From Enterococcus haemoperoxidus ATCC BAA-382 (lineage in GTDB: Bacteria; Bacillota; Bacilli; Lactobacillales; Enterococcaceae): a DNA stretch of 64,000 nucleotides. The DNA lies in assembly GCF_000407165.1 (NCBI RefSeq), contig NZ_KE136480.1:62001-126000 (forward strand). The letters run 5' to 3'. The position numbers and the translations under genes were made by a program. Every line of letters begins with the position of its first letter. Positions within the stretch are counted from its first letter, which is position 1. The notes beneath the pieces are model-generated. The model had not been told where the DNA came from. It did no database searches and saw nothing but the letters and a program-made list of their open reading frames with translations. Shown piece by piece: positions 1-7,679 of this stretch.

Positions 1-40
1 TCATCGTGTAACGCCACATCAATTTCAATCAATCATCTCC
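1..40 (-). other. possible 5' end of a leftward gene (partial)
   Basis: Read on the minus strand, the edge shows a GGAGATGA ribosome-binding-like sequence followed by open frames with TTG or ATG starts that run off the window. One frame reads LIEIDVALHD after a TTG; another reads MKLMWRYTM. Too little is visible to choose a frame or name a product. The divergent layout with the next gene is the main support. Confidence 0.25.
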
Positions 41-222
41 TATTCCAATTTTTGACCCAGTACTTTCACTATAGCATAAAACCAATAGCTAGGTAAATTA
101 TATTTGAATGAAAATCGAACACTTTTCAACTGAATAATAAACTGGACCATTTTTACTATGGTATAATGAAGATTACTTTAATTTTCGCACTAAAATAGAA
201 TGAAAGTGATGGGATCAACGTA

Positions 223-612
223 ATGAAAAAAATACTGTATATTTCTTTAGGCTGCCTCGCATTTGGCTTGGGTACGTTAGGGATTTTTCTGCCTATTTTA
301 CCTACGACAATTTTTTATATTTTAACTGCATTTTTCTGGATGCGTAGCTCCGAATATCTGTATACAAAATTTATCGAATCAACCTATTATCAAAAATATA
401 TTCAAGCGTCTATTCTAGAAAAGAAAATCACTCCTCTCGGTCGAGTAAAACTGTTTTCAACTTTATTTGTAATTTTTGCGATTCCATGTGTCATCGTCCG
501 CAATCCAATTATGACAACTACTTTAGCTATCATCTTTTTGATACATTTAGTTGGTCTAAATTTATATTTCAATAGAAAGAAAGTCACGCCTTTAAAAGAA
601 CCAAATGAATAA
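223..612 (+). CDS. DUF454 (YbaN-like) small membrane protein
   Basis: A 129-residue inner-membrane protein. It opens with a hydrophobic stretch carrying the family pattern GLGTLGIFLPILPTT (about residues 15-29) followed by a phenylalanine-rich FFWMRSSEYL segment, which is the DUF454/YbaN signature. Two further hydrophobic segments lie near residues 75-95 and 97-115, and the C-terminus is basic. The family has no settled biochemical role. A TATAAT box sits at about 160-165, and the gene stands alone upstream of the rpoY-rnjA leader. Confidence 0.8.
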   Translation: MKKILYISLGCLAFGLGTLGIFLPILPTTIFYILTAFFWMRSSEYLYTKFIESTYYQKYIQASILEKKITPLGRVKLFSTLFVIFAIPCVIVRNPIMTTTLAIIFLIHLVGLNLYFNRKKVTPLKEPNE

Positions 613-664
613 TAAGTTTTTCTTTAAAGTAACAAGTCTGTTTCTATACTTATTCGCTGTTTTG

Positions 665-904
665 TGATAAAATACGATTAATTGTTGTACAACACAACAC
701 AAGGGACGGTTGAAAGAAAGTACAGTTTCCATAAAACAAGTAAAGTGAAGCAAAGTCGAGGCTTCATTTCATCATCAACGAATGTTTTTGATGTCAATTG
801 TTTTTAGGGTGGACAGCCACCTCATTTTGTTGTGTTCAAAAATTACAGTAAAAAATATAAAAATAAATAATTAACTGCTTTGGCAGATAAAGGAGAAAAC
901 ACAT
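665..904 (+). promoter_or_regulatory. long structured 5' leader of rpoY-rnjA
   Basis: An extended -10 box (TGTGATAAAAT, about 663-673) would start a leader of roughly 220 bases before rpoY. The leader holds several stems: GAAGC/GCTTC near 747-768, GGTGG-aca-GCCACC near 808-823, and a long-range pairing of AACACAACA (about 692-702) with TGTTGTGTT (about 828-836). Such length and folding suggest post-transcriptional control, possibly by RNase J itself. That role is inference. Confidence 0.4.
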
Positions 905-1117
905 ATGATATATAAAGTTTATTATCAAGAAACAAAAGTAAGAAACCCAAAAAGAGAAGATACAAAATCTATTTATGTTGAAGCAGAAAGTGATGTTATC
1001 GTGCGCCAACAAGTAGAAGAAAATACCCCATATAACATCGAATACATTCAAGCACTTGATGAAAATCACCTAGCTTATGAACAAGAGCACGCGGAATTCT
1101 CTTTAACGGAGTTTTAA
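905..1117 (+). CDS. rpoY: RNA polymerase epsilon subunit
   Basis: A 70-residue protein of the DUF1447/RpoY (YkzG) family, a small accessory subunit of Firmicute RNA polymerase. It begins [11 protein letters not shown] and carries the conserved NPKRE(D)TKS segment and an acidic C-terminal half ending SLTEF. Length and sequence fit the family well. A clear AAAGGAG ribosome binding site precedes the ATG. It lies directly before rnjA with one base between stop and start, the standard Firmicute arrangement, so the two are almost certainly co-transcribed and translationally coupled. Confidence 0.93.
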   Translation: MIYKVYYQETKVRNPKREDTKSIYVEAESDVIVRQQVEENTPYNIEYIQALDENHLAYEQEHAEFSLTEF

Positions 1118-1118
1118 T

Positions 1119-2789
1119 ATGAAAGTAAATATAAAAAACAATGAAACCGGCGTTTTTGCAATAGGCGGTTTGGGCGAGATCGGAAAAAACACTTATGGGG
1201 TTCAATTTCAAGATGAAATCATCATTATTGACGCTGGAATCAAGTTTCCAGAAGATGATTTACTTGGGATCGACTATGTTATTCCCGATTACAGCTATAT
1301 CGTCCAAAATCTGCATAAAGTTAAAGCGTTAGTTATCACTCATGGACATGAGGATCATATTGGTGGTGTCCCTTATTTATTGCGTCAAGCAAATATACCA
1401 ATTTACGCTGGTCCGCTAGCCTTAGCTTTGATCACCAATAAATTGGATGAACATGGTTTATTACGTGATGCTGAGATGCATGAAATCAATGAAGATACTG
1501 TGATTCGCTTCCGTAAAACAGCGATTAGCTTTTTTAGAACGACCCATAGTATCCCTGATGCTTTAGGTGTAGTCGTTAAAACACCCTCCGGTAATATTGT
1601 TGCAACAGGAGATTTCAAGTTTGACTTTACACCAGTTGGTGAACCTGCAAACTTGCACCGTATGGCAAAACTAGGTGAAGAAGGTGTCTTATGTCTGCTT
1701 TCTGATAGTACAAATGCGGAAATTCCAACTTTTACTAAATCAGAGAAAACGATTGGCTCTTCTATTTTAAAGATTTTTGAAAAGATTGAAGGAAGAATTA
1801 TCTTTGCTAGTTTTGCTTCAAATATTTTCCGTCTCCAACAAGCCGCAGATGCTGCCGTTGCAACGGGACGTAAGATTGCAGTATTTGGTCGTAGTATGGA
1901 AAATGCAATCGTTAACGGCGAACATTTAGGATATATCAATGTACCCAAAGGAACGTTTGTAGATGCGAGCGAGCTGAATCAACTTCCTGCTGGCGAAACA
2001 ATGATTTTATGTACAGGTTCTCAAGGTGAACCGATGGCAGCATTAAGTCGGATTGCAAATGGAACTCACCGTCAGATTTCAATACAGCCTGGTGATACAG
2101 TGATCTTTTCAAGTTCACCGATTCCTGGAAACACAACAAGTGTTAACCGTCTGATCAACTTGCTTTCAGAAGCAGGTGCTGAAGTTATTCATGGAAAAAT
2201 CAATAACATCCATACTTCAGGTCATGGTGGCCAAGAAGAGCAAAAATTAATGTTGAGTTTAATGAAACCTAAATATTTTGTGCCTGTACATGGTGAATTT
2301 AGAATGTTGAAAATCCATGCATCGTTAGCACAAGATGTTGGTGTGCCAGCGGACAATTGTTTTATCATGGAAAATGGTGATGTTTTAGCTTTAACGGCTA
2401 ATGAAGCTCGAATCGCTGGTCATTTCAATGCCAGTGATGTTTACGTAGATGGTAACGGTGTCGGTGATATTGGTAATGTTGTCTTGCGTGATCGCCGGAT
2501 TCTTTCTGAAGAAGGTTTGGTTTTAGCAGTAGCGACAGTGGATATTAAAAATAAAGAAATTCTAGCTGGTCCAGATATCTTATCTCGCGGATTTGTCTAT
2601 ATGAGAGAATCGGGAGAAATGATTCATGAAGGACAGCGTTTATTGTTCAATGCAATTCGTGAAGCATTACGAGATGAAAATTGTACAGAGGCGAAATTGT
2701 GTGATGCCATTTCAGCTGCTTTACAACCCTTCTTGTTTGAAAAAACAGAACGTCACCCGATGATTTTACCAATGATCATGACTTCATGA
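1119..2789 (+). CDS. rnjA: ribonuclease J1
   Basis: A 556-residue metallo-beta-lactamase/beta-CASP ribonuclease acting as both 5'-3' exonuclease and endonuclease in mRNA decay and rRNA maturation. The metal-binding motif THGHEDH is at residues 74-80 (His75, His77, Asp79, His80), with further ligand motifs TTHSIPD and ATGDFKFD. The C-terminal part holds HTSGHGG and the PVHGEFRML segment typical of RNase J. Full family length. It is coupled to rpoY upstream and shares its structured leader; a strong hairpin terminator follows at 2805-2837. Confidence 0.96.
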   Translation: MKVNIKNNETGVFAIGGLGEIGKNTYGVQFQDEIIIIDAGIKFPEDDLLGIDYVIPDYSYIVQNLHKVKALVITHGHEDHIGGVPYLLRQANIPIYAGPLALALITNKLDEHGLLRDAEMHEINEDTVIRFRKTAISFFRTTHSIPDALGVVVKTPSGNIVATGDFKFDFTPVGEPANLHRMAKLGEEGVLCLLSDSTNAEIPTFTKSEKTIGSSILKIFEKIEGRIIFASFASNIFRLQQAADAAVATGRKIAVFGRSMENAIVNGEHLGYINVPKGTFVDASELNQLPAGETMILCTGSQGEPMAALSRIANGTHRQISIQPGDTVIFSSSPIPGNTTSVNRLINLLSEAGAEVIHGKINNIHTSGHGGQEEQKLMLSLMKPKYFVPVHGEFRMLKIHASLAQDVGVPADNCFIMENGDVLALTANEARIAGHFNASDVYVDGNGVGDIGNVVLRDRRILSEEGLVLAVATVDIKNKEILAGPDILSRGFVYMRESGEMIHEGQRLLFNAIREALRDENCTEAKLCDAISAALQPFLFEKTERHPMILPMIMTS

Positions 2790-2802
2790 GTGTGAATACA
2801 AA

Positions 2803-2841
2803 AAAGCAACTGATGGATAAAGTCCATCAGTTGCTTTTTGT
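2803..2841. terminator. bidirectional terminator between rnjA and usp
   Basis: Inverted arms AGCAACTGATGGA and TCCATCAGTTGCT around a five-base loop, with an A-run on the left and a T-run on the right, so it can end transcripts from both the rightward rnjA and the leftward usp gene. Confidence 0.9.
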
Positions 2842-2843
2842 CT

Positions 2844-3293
2844 CTATACTACATTATTCACTACTAAAACGTTGGCTTTTGTATGGTTAACAACATAAGA
2901 AGTCGTTGATCCAACCATTAACCTTTCAAAACCGTTTAAACCTGTTCTGCCGATTACAATTAGATCGATCGGTTCTTTCGACTCTGTAAAATCAGCGATC
3001 AACGTTTTGGGATAACCATACATAACATACGTGAAAACTTGAGAAACACCTTGTTCAAGTGCTTTTGACTCGCGTTCTTTCATCTCTTCTTCTTCTCTTG
3101 TACGAAGATCTTCCATCAGTGTTCCCATCGACATTGTTAGTTCACCAAAATAATTACCCATCTCTTCAATAACAGATAAAACGTGTAAAGCCGCGTCATT
3201 TCGTTTGGCAATTTTGATTGCTTCTTGAAAAGCTTTTTCTGACTGGTCAGAACCATCTACAGCAACTAAAATATTCTTATAAGATTCTCCCAC
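2844..3293 (-). CDS. universal stress protein (UspA family)
   Basis: A single-domain Usp of 149 residues. The N-terminus reads NILVAVDGSDQSEKA, and the C-terminal part has the nucleotide-binding pattern GRTGLNGFERLMVGSTT (G-2x-G-9x-G-S/T), so this is probably an ATP-binding Usp. I place the start at the GTG at 3293-3291 because AAGGAGG lies eight bases upstream; the longer reading frame to 3350 has no such site and adds residues foreign to the family. The exact physiological role cannot be read from sequence. It is monocistronic. Confidence 0.85.
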   Translation of the reverse strand: MGESYKNILVAVDGSDQSEKAFQEAIKIAKRNDAALHVLSVIEEMGNYFGELTMSMGTLMEDLRTREEEEMKERESKALEQGVSQVFTYVMYGYPKTLIADFTESKEPIDLIVIGRTGLNGFERLMVGSTTSYVVNHTKANVLVVNNVV

Positions 3294-3471
3294 GATAAAA
3301 ACCTCCTTCTTTGTTATTTCTATTATACTACTTAAAAGGGCTTTCAACAAAAAAATTTGCCGCGTAAAAAACTTTCTTCTTTACACTTCTAAAAAGCCGT
3401 GTTATAGTAATCATGGAATTTCGTTATCAGATATCGTTGCCTTTCATAAGAATCAAGAGAGGAGAATTATT

Positions 3472-3621
3472 ATGACATTTGGTAATAAAGTATTAAAATA
3501 CCGTGTAGCACTTGATACAAAGAGAAATTTGTTTATGGCTATCGATGCAAATAACCAAGCAAACATTGCTTATGGTATCACGATTACACAAGCAGTAAAA
3601 GAATTGAAAAAATCTATTTAA
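3472..3621 (+). CDS. small conserved-looking protein, 49 aa
   Basis: ATG at 3472 preceded by AGAGAGGAG. The 49-residue product starts MTFGNKVLKYRVALDTKRN and ends VKELKKSI: soluble, basic, with no membrane segment or signal peptide. A good ribosome binding site, coding-like sequence and a terminator soon after (3667-3703) support a real gene. I do not recognise the family and assign no function. It is flanked by usp and a cold-shock gene on the opposite strand. Confidence 0.65.
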   Translation: MTFGNKVLKYRVALDTKRNLFMAIDANNQANIAYGITITQAVKELKKSI

Positions 3622-3666
3622 GGAGTTATCAACCTAAATGAGCGATTCAAGTTCTAATACGATTTA

Positions 3667-3705
3667 AAGGCGTCTAGTGAATGTTAATCACGGATGCCTT
3701 TTTTG
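3667..3705 (+). terminator. terminator after the 49-aa gene
   Basis: AGGCGTC and GATGCCT arms followed by a run of T residues. A nine-codon ORF (3638-3667) with an AGGAG upstream sits just before it, but that is too short to support as a gene. Confidence 0.75.
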
Positions 3706-3775
3706 TTTTGTATTACATCTTAATTAAGAATACTGTTCAACATCTGCTTTGCATTGTACTCTCAATATTTAACAG

Positions 3776-3812
3776 CAAAAAAAAACATCTGACAACTGTC
3801 AGATGTTTTGGA
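3776..3812 (-). terminator. cold-shock gene terminator
   Basis: On the minus strand, ACATCTGACA-gt-TGTCAGATGT is followed by ten T residues, 10 bases after the cold-shock stop codon. Confidence 0.85.
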
Positions 3813-3821
3813 ATGGACTAA

Positions 3822-4022
3822 TTAGTTTTTAACAACGTTAACTGCTTGAGGTCCACGATCAGAATCTTCAACGTCGAAGCTTACTGATTGGCCTTCTTCG
3901 ATTGTTTTGAATCCTTCACCTTGAATTGCTGAGAAATGTACGAATACATCGCTACCATCTTCGCGAGAGATAAATCCAAATCCTTTTTCTGCGTTAAACC
4001 ATTTTACTGTTCCTTGTTCCAT
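3822..4022 (-). CDS. cold-shock protein (CspA family)
   Basis: A 66-residue single OB-fold nucleic-acid chaperone. RNP1 is KGFGFI (residues 13-18) and RNP2 is VFVHF (26-30), with the usual [10 protein letters not shown] start and AVNVVKN end. GAGGAGG precedes the ATG. The roughly 120-base AT-rich stretch upstream to radC probably holds the promoter and a long leader, as is common for cold-shock genes whose mRNA refolds with temperature; the leader fold is not established here. Confidence 0.95.
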   Translation of the reverse strand: MEQGTVKWFNAEKGFGFISREDGSDVFVHFSAIQGEGFKTIEEGQSVSFDVEDSDRGPQAVNVVKN

Positions 4023-4170
4023 TCTTTTGTTCCTCCTCGTGCTTAAGCACTAAATATTGTAACATTGCCCGTATACGATAGAGGGTTTTAAAATTAAAAC
4101 TTCTATATTGTCCCAAACAAGATTACACTAACATTGTACATGCGAACCCTTATTTTTGCAAGAAATCTAG

Positions 4171-4872
4171 TTAGTCTGCCGCAAAAAAATTTTCTTCTCT
4201 CATGCTGATGTAAACTTGTTCTCCGATGATAATATGATCCAATACTTCGATCCCCATCATCTTTCCACATTTCTGCATTCTTTGCGTAAAATGAATGTCA
4301 CTTTCTGACGGAGTCGGATTACCGCTCGGGTGATTATGAGCGAGGATTAAACGTGCCGCAGAGTATTTCACTGCACTACGAAAAATCTCTCTAGGATGCG
4401 CCACTGACTGATTCAACGACCCTTTAAAAACTGTTTCTTGTTTGATTACCTCATTCTTCGTATTCAAATACAAACAAACCAAATGCTCTTGGTGAAAATC
4501 TTGTAATTCATACATTAAATTTTGAGCAATTTGATAGCTAGAAGACACCTTACCCAATTTTAGCTGGGTACTTTGTTGGATTCGGTAACCAAACTCAATC
4601 GCTGCTCTTAGTTCGATTGCTTTGATTCGCCCAATTCCTTTGATTTTCATCATTTCGGTAAGCGTGGCATTTTTCAATTCATATAAATGATTGAAATAAT
4701 TCAAAAACTTAGAGGCTACCTCCATCACGTTCGTATTCTTTGAACCAGTTCTTAATAAAATCGCTAATAGTTCTTGGTTCGATAAGGCTTTTTCACCTAC
4801 GACCTCTAATCGTTCACGAGGTAAACAATCTTCTGGCATTTCTCTAATAAATAGTTTTTCTTCTTTGATCAA
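4171..4872 (-). CDS. radC: RadC-family JAB-domain protein
   Basis: A 233-residue protein. An N-terminal helix-hairpin-helix segment (MMKIKGIGRIKAIEL, about 74-88) is followed by the JAB/MPN metalloprotease-like domain with the metal-binding signature HNHPSGNPTPSESD (179-192). Historically named a DNA-repair protein, although the RadC repair role has been questioned. Translation appears to begin at a TTG (4872-4870) after AAAGGAG. It is followed at 54 bases by the HAD phosphatase gene on the same strand, whose own leader is 3' of radC only by transcription from further upstream. Confidence 0.92.
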   Translation of the reverse strand: MIKEEKLFIREMPEDCLPRERLEVVGEKALSNQELLAILLRTGSKNTNVMEVASKFLNYFNHLYELKNATLTEMMKIKGIGRIKAIELRAAIEFGYRIQQSTQLKLGKVSSSYQIAQNLMYELQDFHQEHLVCLYLNTKNEVIKQETVFKGSLNQSVAHPREIFRSAVKYSAARLILAHNHPSGNPTPSESDIHFTQRMQKCGKMMGIEVLDHIIIGEQVYISMREENFFAAD

Positions 4873-4925
4873 AAAATCACTCCTTTATACGCTTCTAGTA
4901 AAAGATACGCAAAGGAGTGACGTTT

Positions 4926-5585
4926 TTATTTTTTTAAATAAGCTGGAGCTTGAGATAAACTTTCAAAAATTTCTAACGTTTTTTCTTTAACTTCATCTGT
5001 TGGTGCTAACAGATCTGGAACCATAATCACAGGAATCCCAGCTGCATTTGCCGCTGTTACTCCATGAAATGAGTCCTCAAAAATCAAAGTGTTATCAGCT
5101 TTTGTGCCTAGGTTGGCTAATGCTTTTTGGAATATTTCTGGATCTGGCTTCGCTCGAGTCACATCTTCTGCTGAAACAATTCCTGAAAAGCGTTCCTTGA
5201 TTCCAGCGCCCTCTAATAATAATTCAATTGCTGGACGAACATTACTTGAAGCTACGATTCTTGGAATTTCATGTTGATCAAGAAAATCAAGTAATTCCAG
5301 AACCCCCTCTTTTAATGGAACTTTGCCTGATTCAAATACTTGGTAGGTATCGTCATATGAACGCTCGATAAACTCTTCTACTTTTGCTTTACCGAAATCC
5401 TTATAGATTCGATGATAATTCTCTTGTACCTCTTCATCTGATACACCTAAAAATTCTAAATAAAGTTCTTTGCTGTATGGAAAGTTCATTGCATCAGCTA
5501 TTTTTTGCGTTGACTGATAATAAATCAGCTCTGTATCAAATAATAAACCATCCATATCAAAAATTACTCCGTCAATTTGTTTCAT
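4926..5585 (-). CDS. HAD-superfamily phosphatase, beta-phosphoglucomutase-like
   Basis: A 219-residue HAD hydrolase. Motif I is DMDGLLFD (nucleophile Asp10, acid/base Asp12), followed by a helical cap, motif II (VASSN), the lysine of motif III (AKPDPEIF) and motif IV (FEDSFHGV). The layout matches beta-phosphoglucomutase-like and small phosphosugar phosphatases; the substrate cannot be told. The start has CCTCC/GGAGG immediately upstream. Unusually, its 5' leader is a triple tandem copy of a 122-base structured element (5599-5962), described separately. Confidence 0.85.
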   Translation of the reverse strand: MKQIDGVIFDMDGLLFDTELIYYQSTQKIADAMNFPYSKELYLEFLGVSDEEVQENYHRIYKDFGKAKVEEFIERSYDDTYQVFESGKVPLKEGVLELLDFLDQHEIPRIVASSNVRPAIELLLEGAGIKERFSGIVSAEDVTRAKPDPEIFQKALANLGTKADNTLIFEDSFHGVTAANAAGIPVIMVPDLLAPTDEVKEKTLEIFESLSQAPAYLKK

Positions 5586-5598
5586 GATTTCCTCCTAA

Positions 5599-5962
5599 AT
5601 TAAAAGCTGAACGAGCCCATTCAGCCTTGACAGAAAAATAGGAAATTATGAGTGTGGCGCTTTTAGCCACAATCATAATTTATCTTTTTTCCGAAAGGCT
5701 AGCTCGTGAAGCTAGATACAATTAAAAGCTGAACGAGCTCATTCAGCCTTGACAGAAAAATAGGAAATTATGAGTGTGGCGCTTTTAGTTACAATCATAA
5801 TTTATCTTTTTTCCGAAAGGCTAGCTCGTGAAGCTAGATACAATTAAAAGCTGAACGAGCCCATTCAGCCTTGACAGAAAAATAGGAAATTATGAGTGTG
5901 GCACTTTTAGCCACAATCATATTTTATCTTTTTTCCGAAAGACTAGCTCGTGAAGCTAGATA
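5599..5962 (-). repeat. three tandem 122-bp structured leader elements
   Basis: Nearly identical copies begin at 5599, 5721 and 5843, an exact 122-base period. Read toward the HAD gene, each holds: a stem CTAGCT/AGCTAG with loop TCACG; AGCCTT pairing with AAGGCT; an internal long stem built on GTGGC/GCCAC flanked by AATTATGA/TCATAATT; a GGAAAAAAGAT segment opposite TTTTTCTG; and a final stem GCTGAA/TTCAGC just before the ribosome binding site. The first, second and last stems share bases, so alternative folds are possible. A diverged copy lies before the ykkC-like gene (49880-49992). Confidence 0.85.
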
Positions 5963-5995
5963 ATACATAGCGCAATCGACCTTGTCTAGTTGAGA

Positions 5996-7315
5996 CTAGT
6001 CCCCATCGCCAGATCCTATGTTCAACAACAATTCACGGACTTGTGAAACAAAATAAAGTGAGCCCGTCACTAACATCAAATCGTCTGCAGACATTTTTTC
6101 TAAAATTTCACCTAAGCCGAATTGCCACAATGAAACAATCTCTGTTTTATCATCTTCAAAATGTTCCATCTTTGTTAATTCAATTGCTCTAGGATAATCA
6201 AAAGTGGTCAAATATAAATGAACATTGGGCACTTTTCTTAATATCGCAATCATTTGATCGATATTTTTTGACGCTAATGCCGAAAATAAAATATGGATAT
6301 CCCGATTTGGAAATTCCTTTTTCAGATTTTCAGCTAAGCGGCGCATCGCATGGTCATTATGGGCACCATCTAAAATAATTAATGGTTCAGCACTTATTTT
6401 TTCCATCCGAGCAGGCCATTGAGCCTGAGCTAACCCTTGATAAACATCTCTATCTGTAAAATTGATTTGGCGCATTTCACAGTAAAGATAGAACAGCTGG
6501 ATTGAAACAGCCGCATTTTCTACTTGATGACGACCTAATAAAGGTACTTTGACTTTAGGTAACTTACCTGCGTCACCATAAAAATCAAAGATTTCGCCCC
6601 AATTTTTGTCGGGATGTCGATATTCTGCTTTATAATCTTTTTCATAACGATACACGCTACTGTGTTTTTCTGTCGCGACTTCATTGATCACGACAAACGC
6701 TTCTTCCTCGATGTTGCCAGTTACAACTGGAATTCCTTCTTTGATGATTCCAGCTTTTTGGAAGGCAATTTTTTCAAGTGTATCACCTAATATTTCTGTA
6801 TGGTCTTTACCGATCGTAGTGATTGCTGTTAACATCGGTCTCACAACATTGGTACTATCTAATAAACCGCCAAGTCCAACTTCAACAATGGCGATATCAA
6901 CTTGTTCATCTAAAAAATAATCAAGCGCCATAACAGTTAATGTTTCAAATTCAGTGATTCCTGCACTCTCAGGCTCTTGATCCATTTCTTTGATCAACTC
7001 TTGATATTTTTCCACATACTGGATGATATGATTGTCTGATATTCCATGTCCGTTAATGGCAATTCGTTCATTAAAATGTTCGATATACGGAGAAGTAAAA
7101 GTTCCTACGGTAAGTCCTAATTCTTCTAACATACAGCGTAAATATGTGACTGTAGAGCCTTTTCCATTTGTACCTGCAATGTGGATGGTCGGTACTTTTT
7201 CTTCAGGATTACCGACTCTTTTCAGTAATGCCTCCACCCGATCAAGACCTGGCCTAGATCCAAAGGGTAGTCTACTATGAATCCAATCGATTGCTTCTTC
7301 TATCGTTAATGACAT
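5996..7315 (-). CDS. folC: folylpolyglutamate synthase / dihydrofolate synthase
   Basis: A 439-residue Mur-ligase-like enzyme that adds glutamate to folates (and probably dihydropteroate). The ATP-binding P-loop GTNGKGST is at residues 48-55, followed by the family segments GLGGLLDSTN, the central ITTIGKDHTEILG and LGRHQVENAAV, and the C-terminal ILDGAHNDHA. Normal length; GAGGAG precedes the ATG. In many enterococci and lactobacilli folC lies next to valS; here two membrane-protein genes on the other strand separate them. Confidence 0.95.
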   Translation of the reverse strand: MSLTIEEAIDWIHSRLPFGSRPGLDRVEALLKRVGNPEEKVPTIHIAGTNGKGSTVTYLRCMLEELGLTVGTFTSPYIEHFNERIAINGHGISDNHIIQYVEKYQELIKEMDQEPESAGITEFETLTVMALDYFLDEQVDIAIVEVGLGGLLDSTNVVRPMLTAITTIGKDHTEILGDTLEKIAFQKAGIIKEGIPVVTGNIEEEAFVVINEVATEKHSSVYRYEKDYKAEYRHPDKNWGEIFDFYGDAGKLPKVKVPLLGRHQVENAAVSIQLFYLYCEMRQINFTDRDVYQGLAQAQWPARMEKISAEPLIILDGAHNDHAMRRLAENLKKEFPNRDIHILFSALASKNIDQMIAILRKVPNVHLYLTTFDYPRAIELTKMEHFEDDKTEIVSLWQFGLGEILEKMSADDLMLVTGSLYFVSQVRELLLNIGSGDGD

Positions 7316-7679
7316 CTTATCAACTCCTCATTATCCATTATATCGAAAGCTGAGGTGCTTTTCACTAATTAACGCCTTTAATTCTGTAATTGATCGATTC
7401 TATAAAAAAGAGTTAACAAATGGTTCATCACTTTCAAATAAAAACTACTATGATAAAATAAACAAGTCTCTATGTATGAACTAACTACTAATTCTTTTGC
7501 ACCAACACCTAATCCCATGATAAACTAGAGTCTTGGAGAGAAATCTAACCACGTTTGTTTTATAAATAACGAGTTTTCAAAATTAATATTGTTGCAGGTA
7601 GTTCGTTTGATTTTCAAGGATTGATTGAACCTTTATCCTAAAACAGTTACAAATCATTAGAATAGAGGAGCAGTATAGT
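7316..7679. other. intergenic region between folC and yfhO-like gene
   Basis: A 364-base AT-rich divergent gap. A possible rightward promoter has the -10-like sequence GATAAAAT near 7449-7456, which would give a leader of about 215 bases for the yfhO-like gene. I see no coding frame, tRNA or convincing stem-terminator here. Confidence 0.4.

Noticed and set aside
3638-3667. Nine-codon ORF after the 49-aa gene
   Set aside because: AGGAG is 12 bases from the ATG and the frame is too short; its end lies in a terminator.
5599-5962. Possible CRISPR array from three equal-length repeats
   Set aside because: The 122-base units are tandem with no unique spacers and there are no cas genes; they are leader elements.
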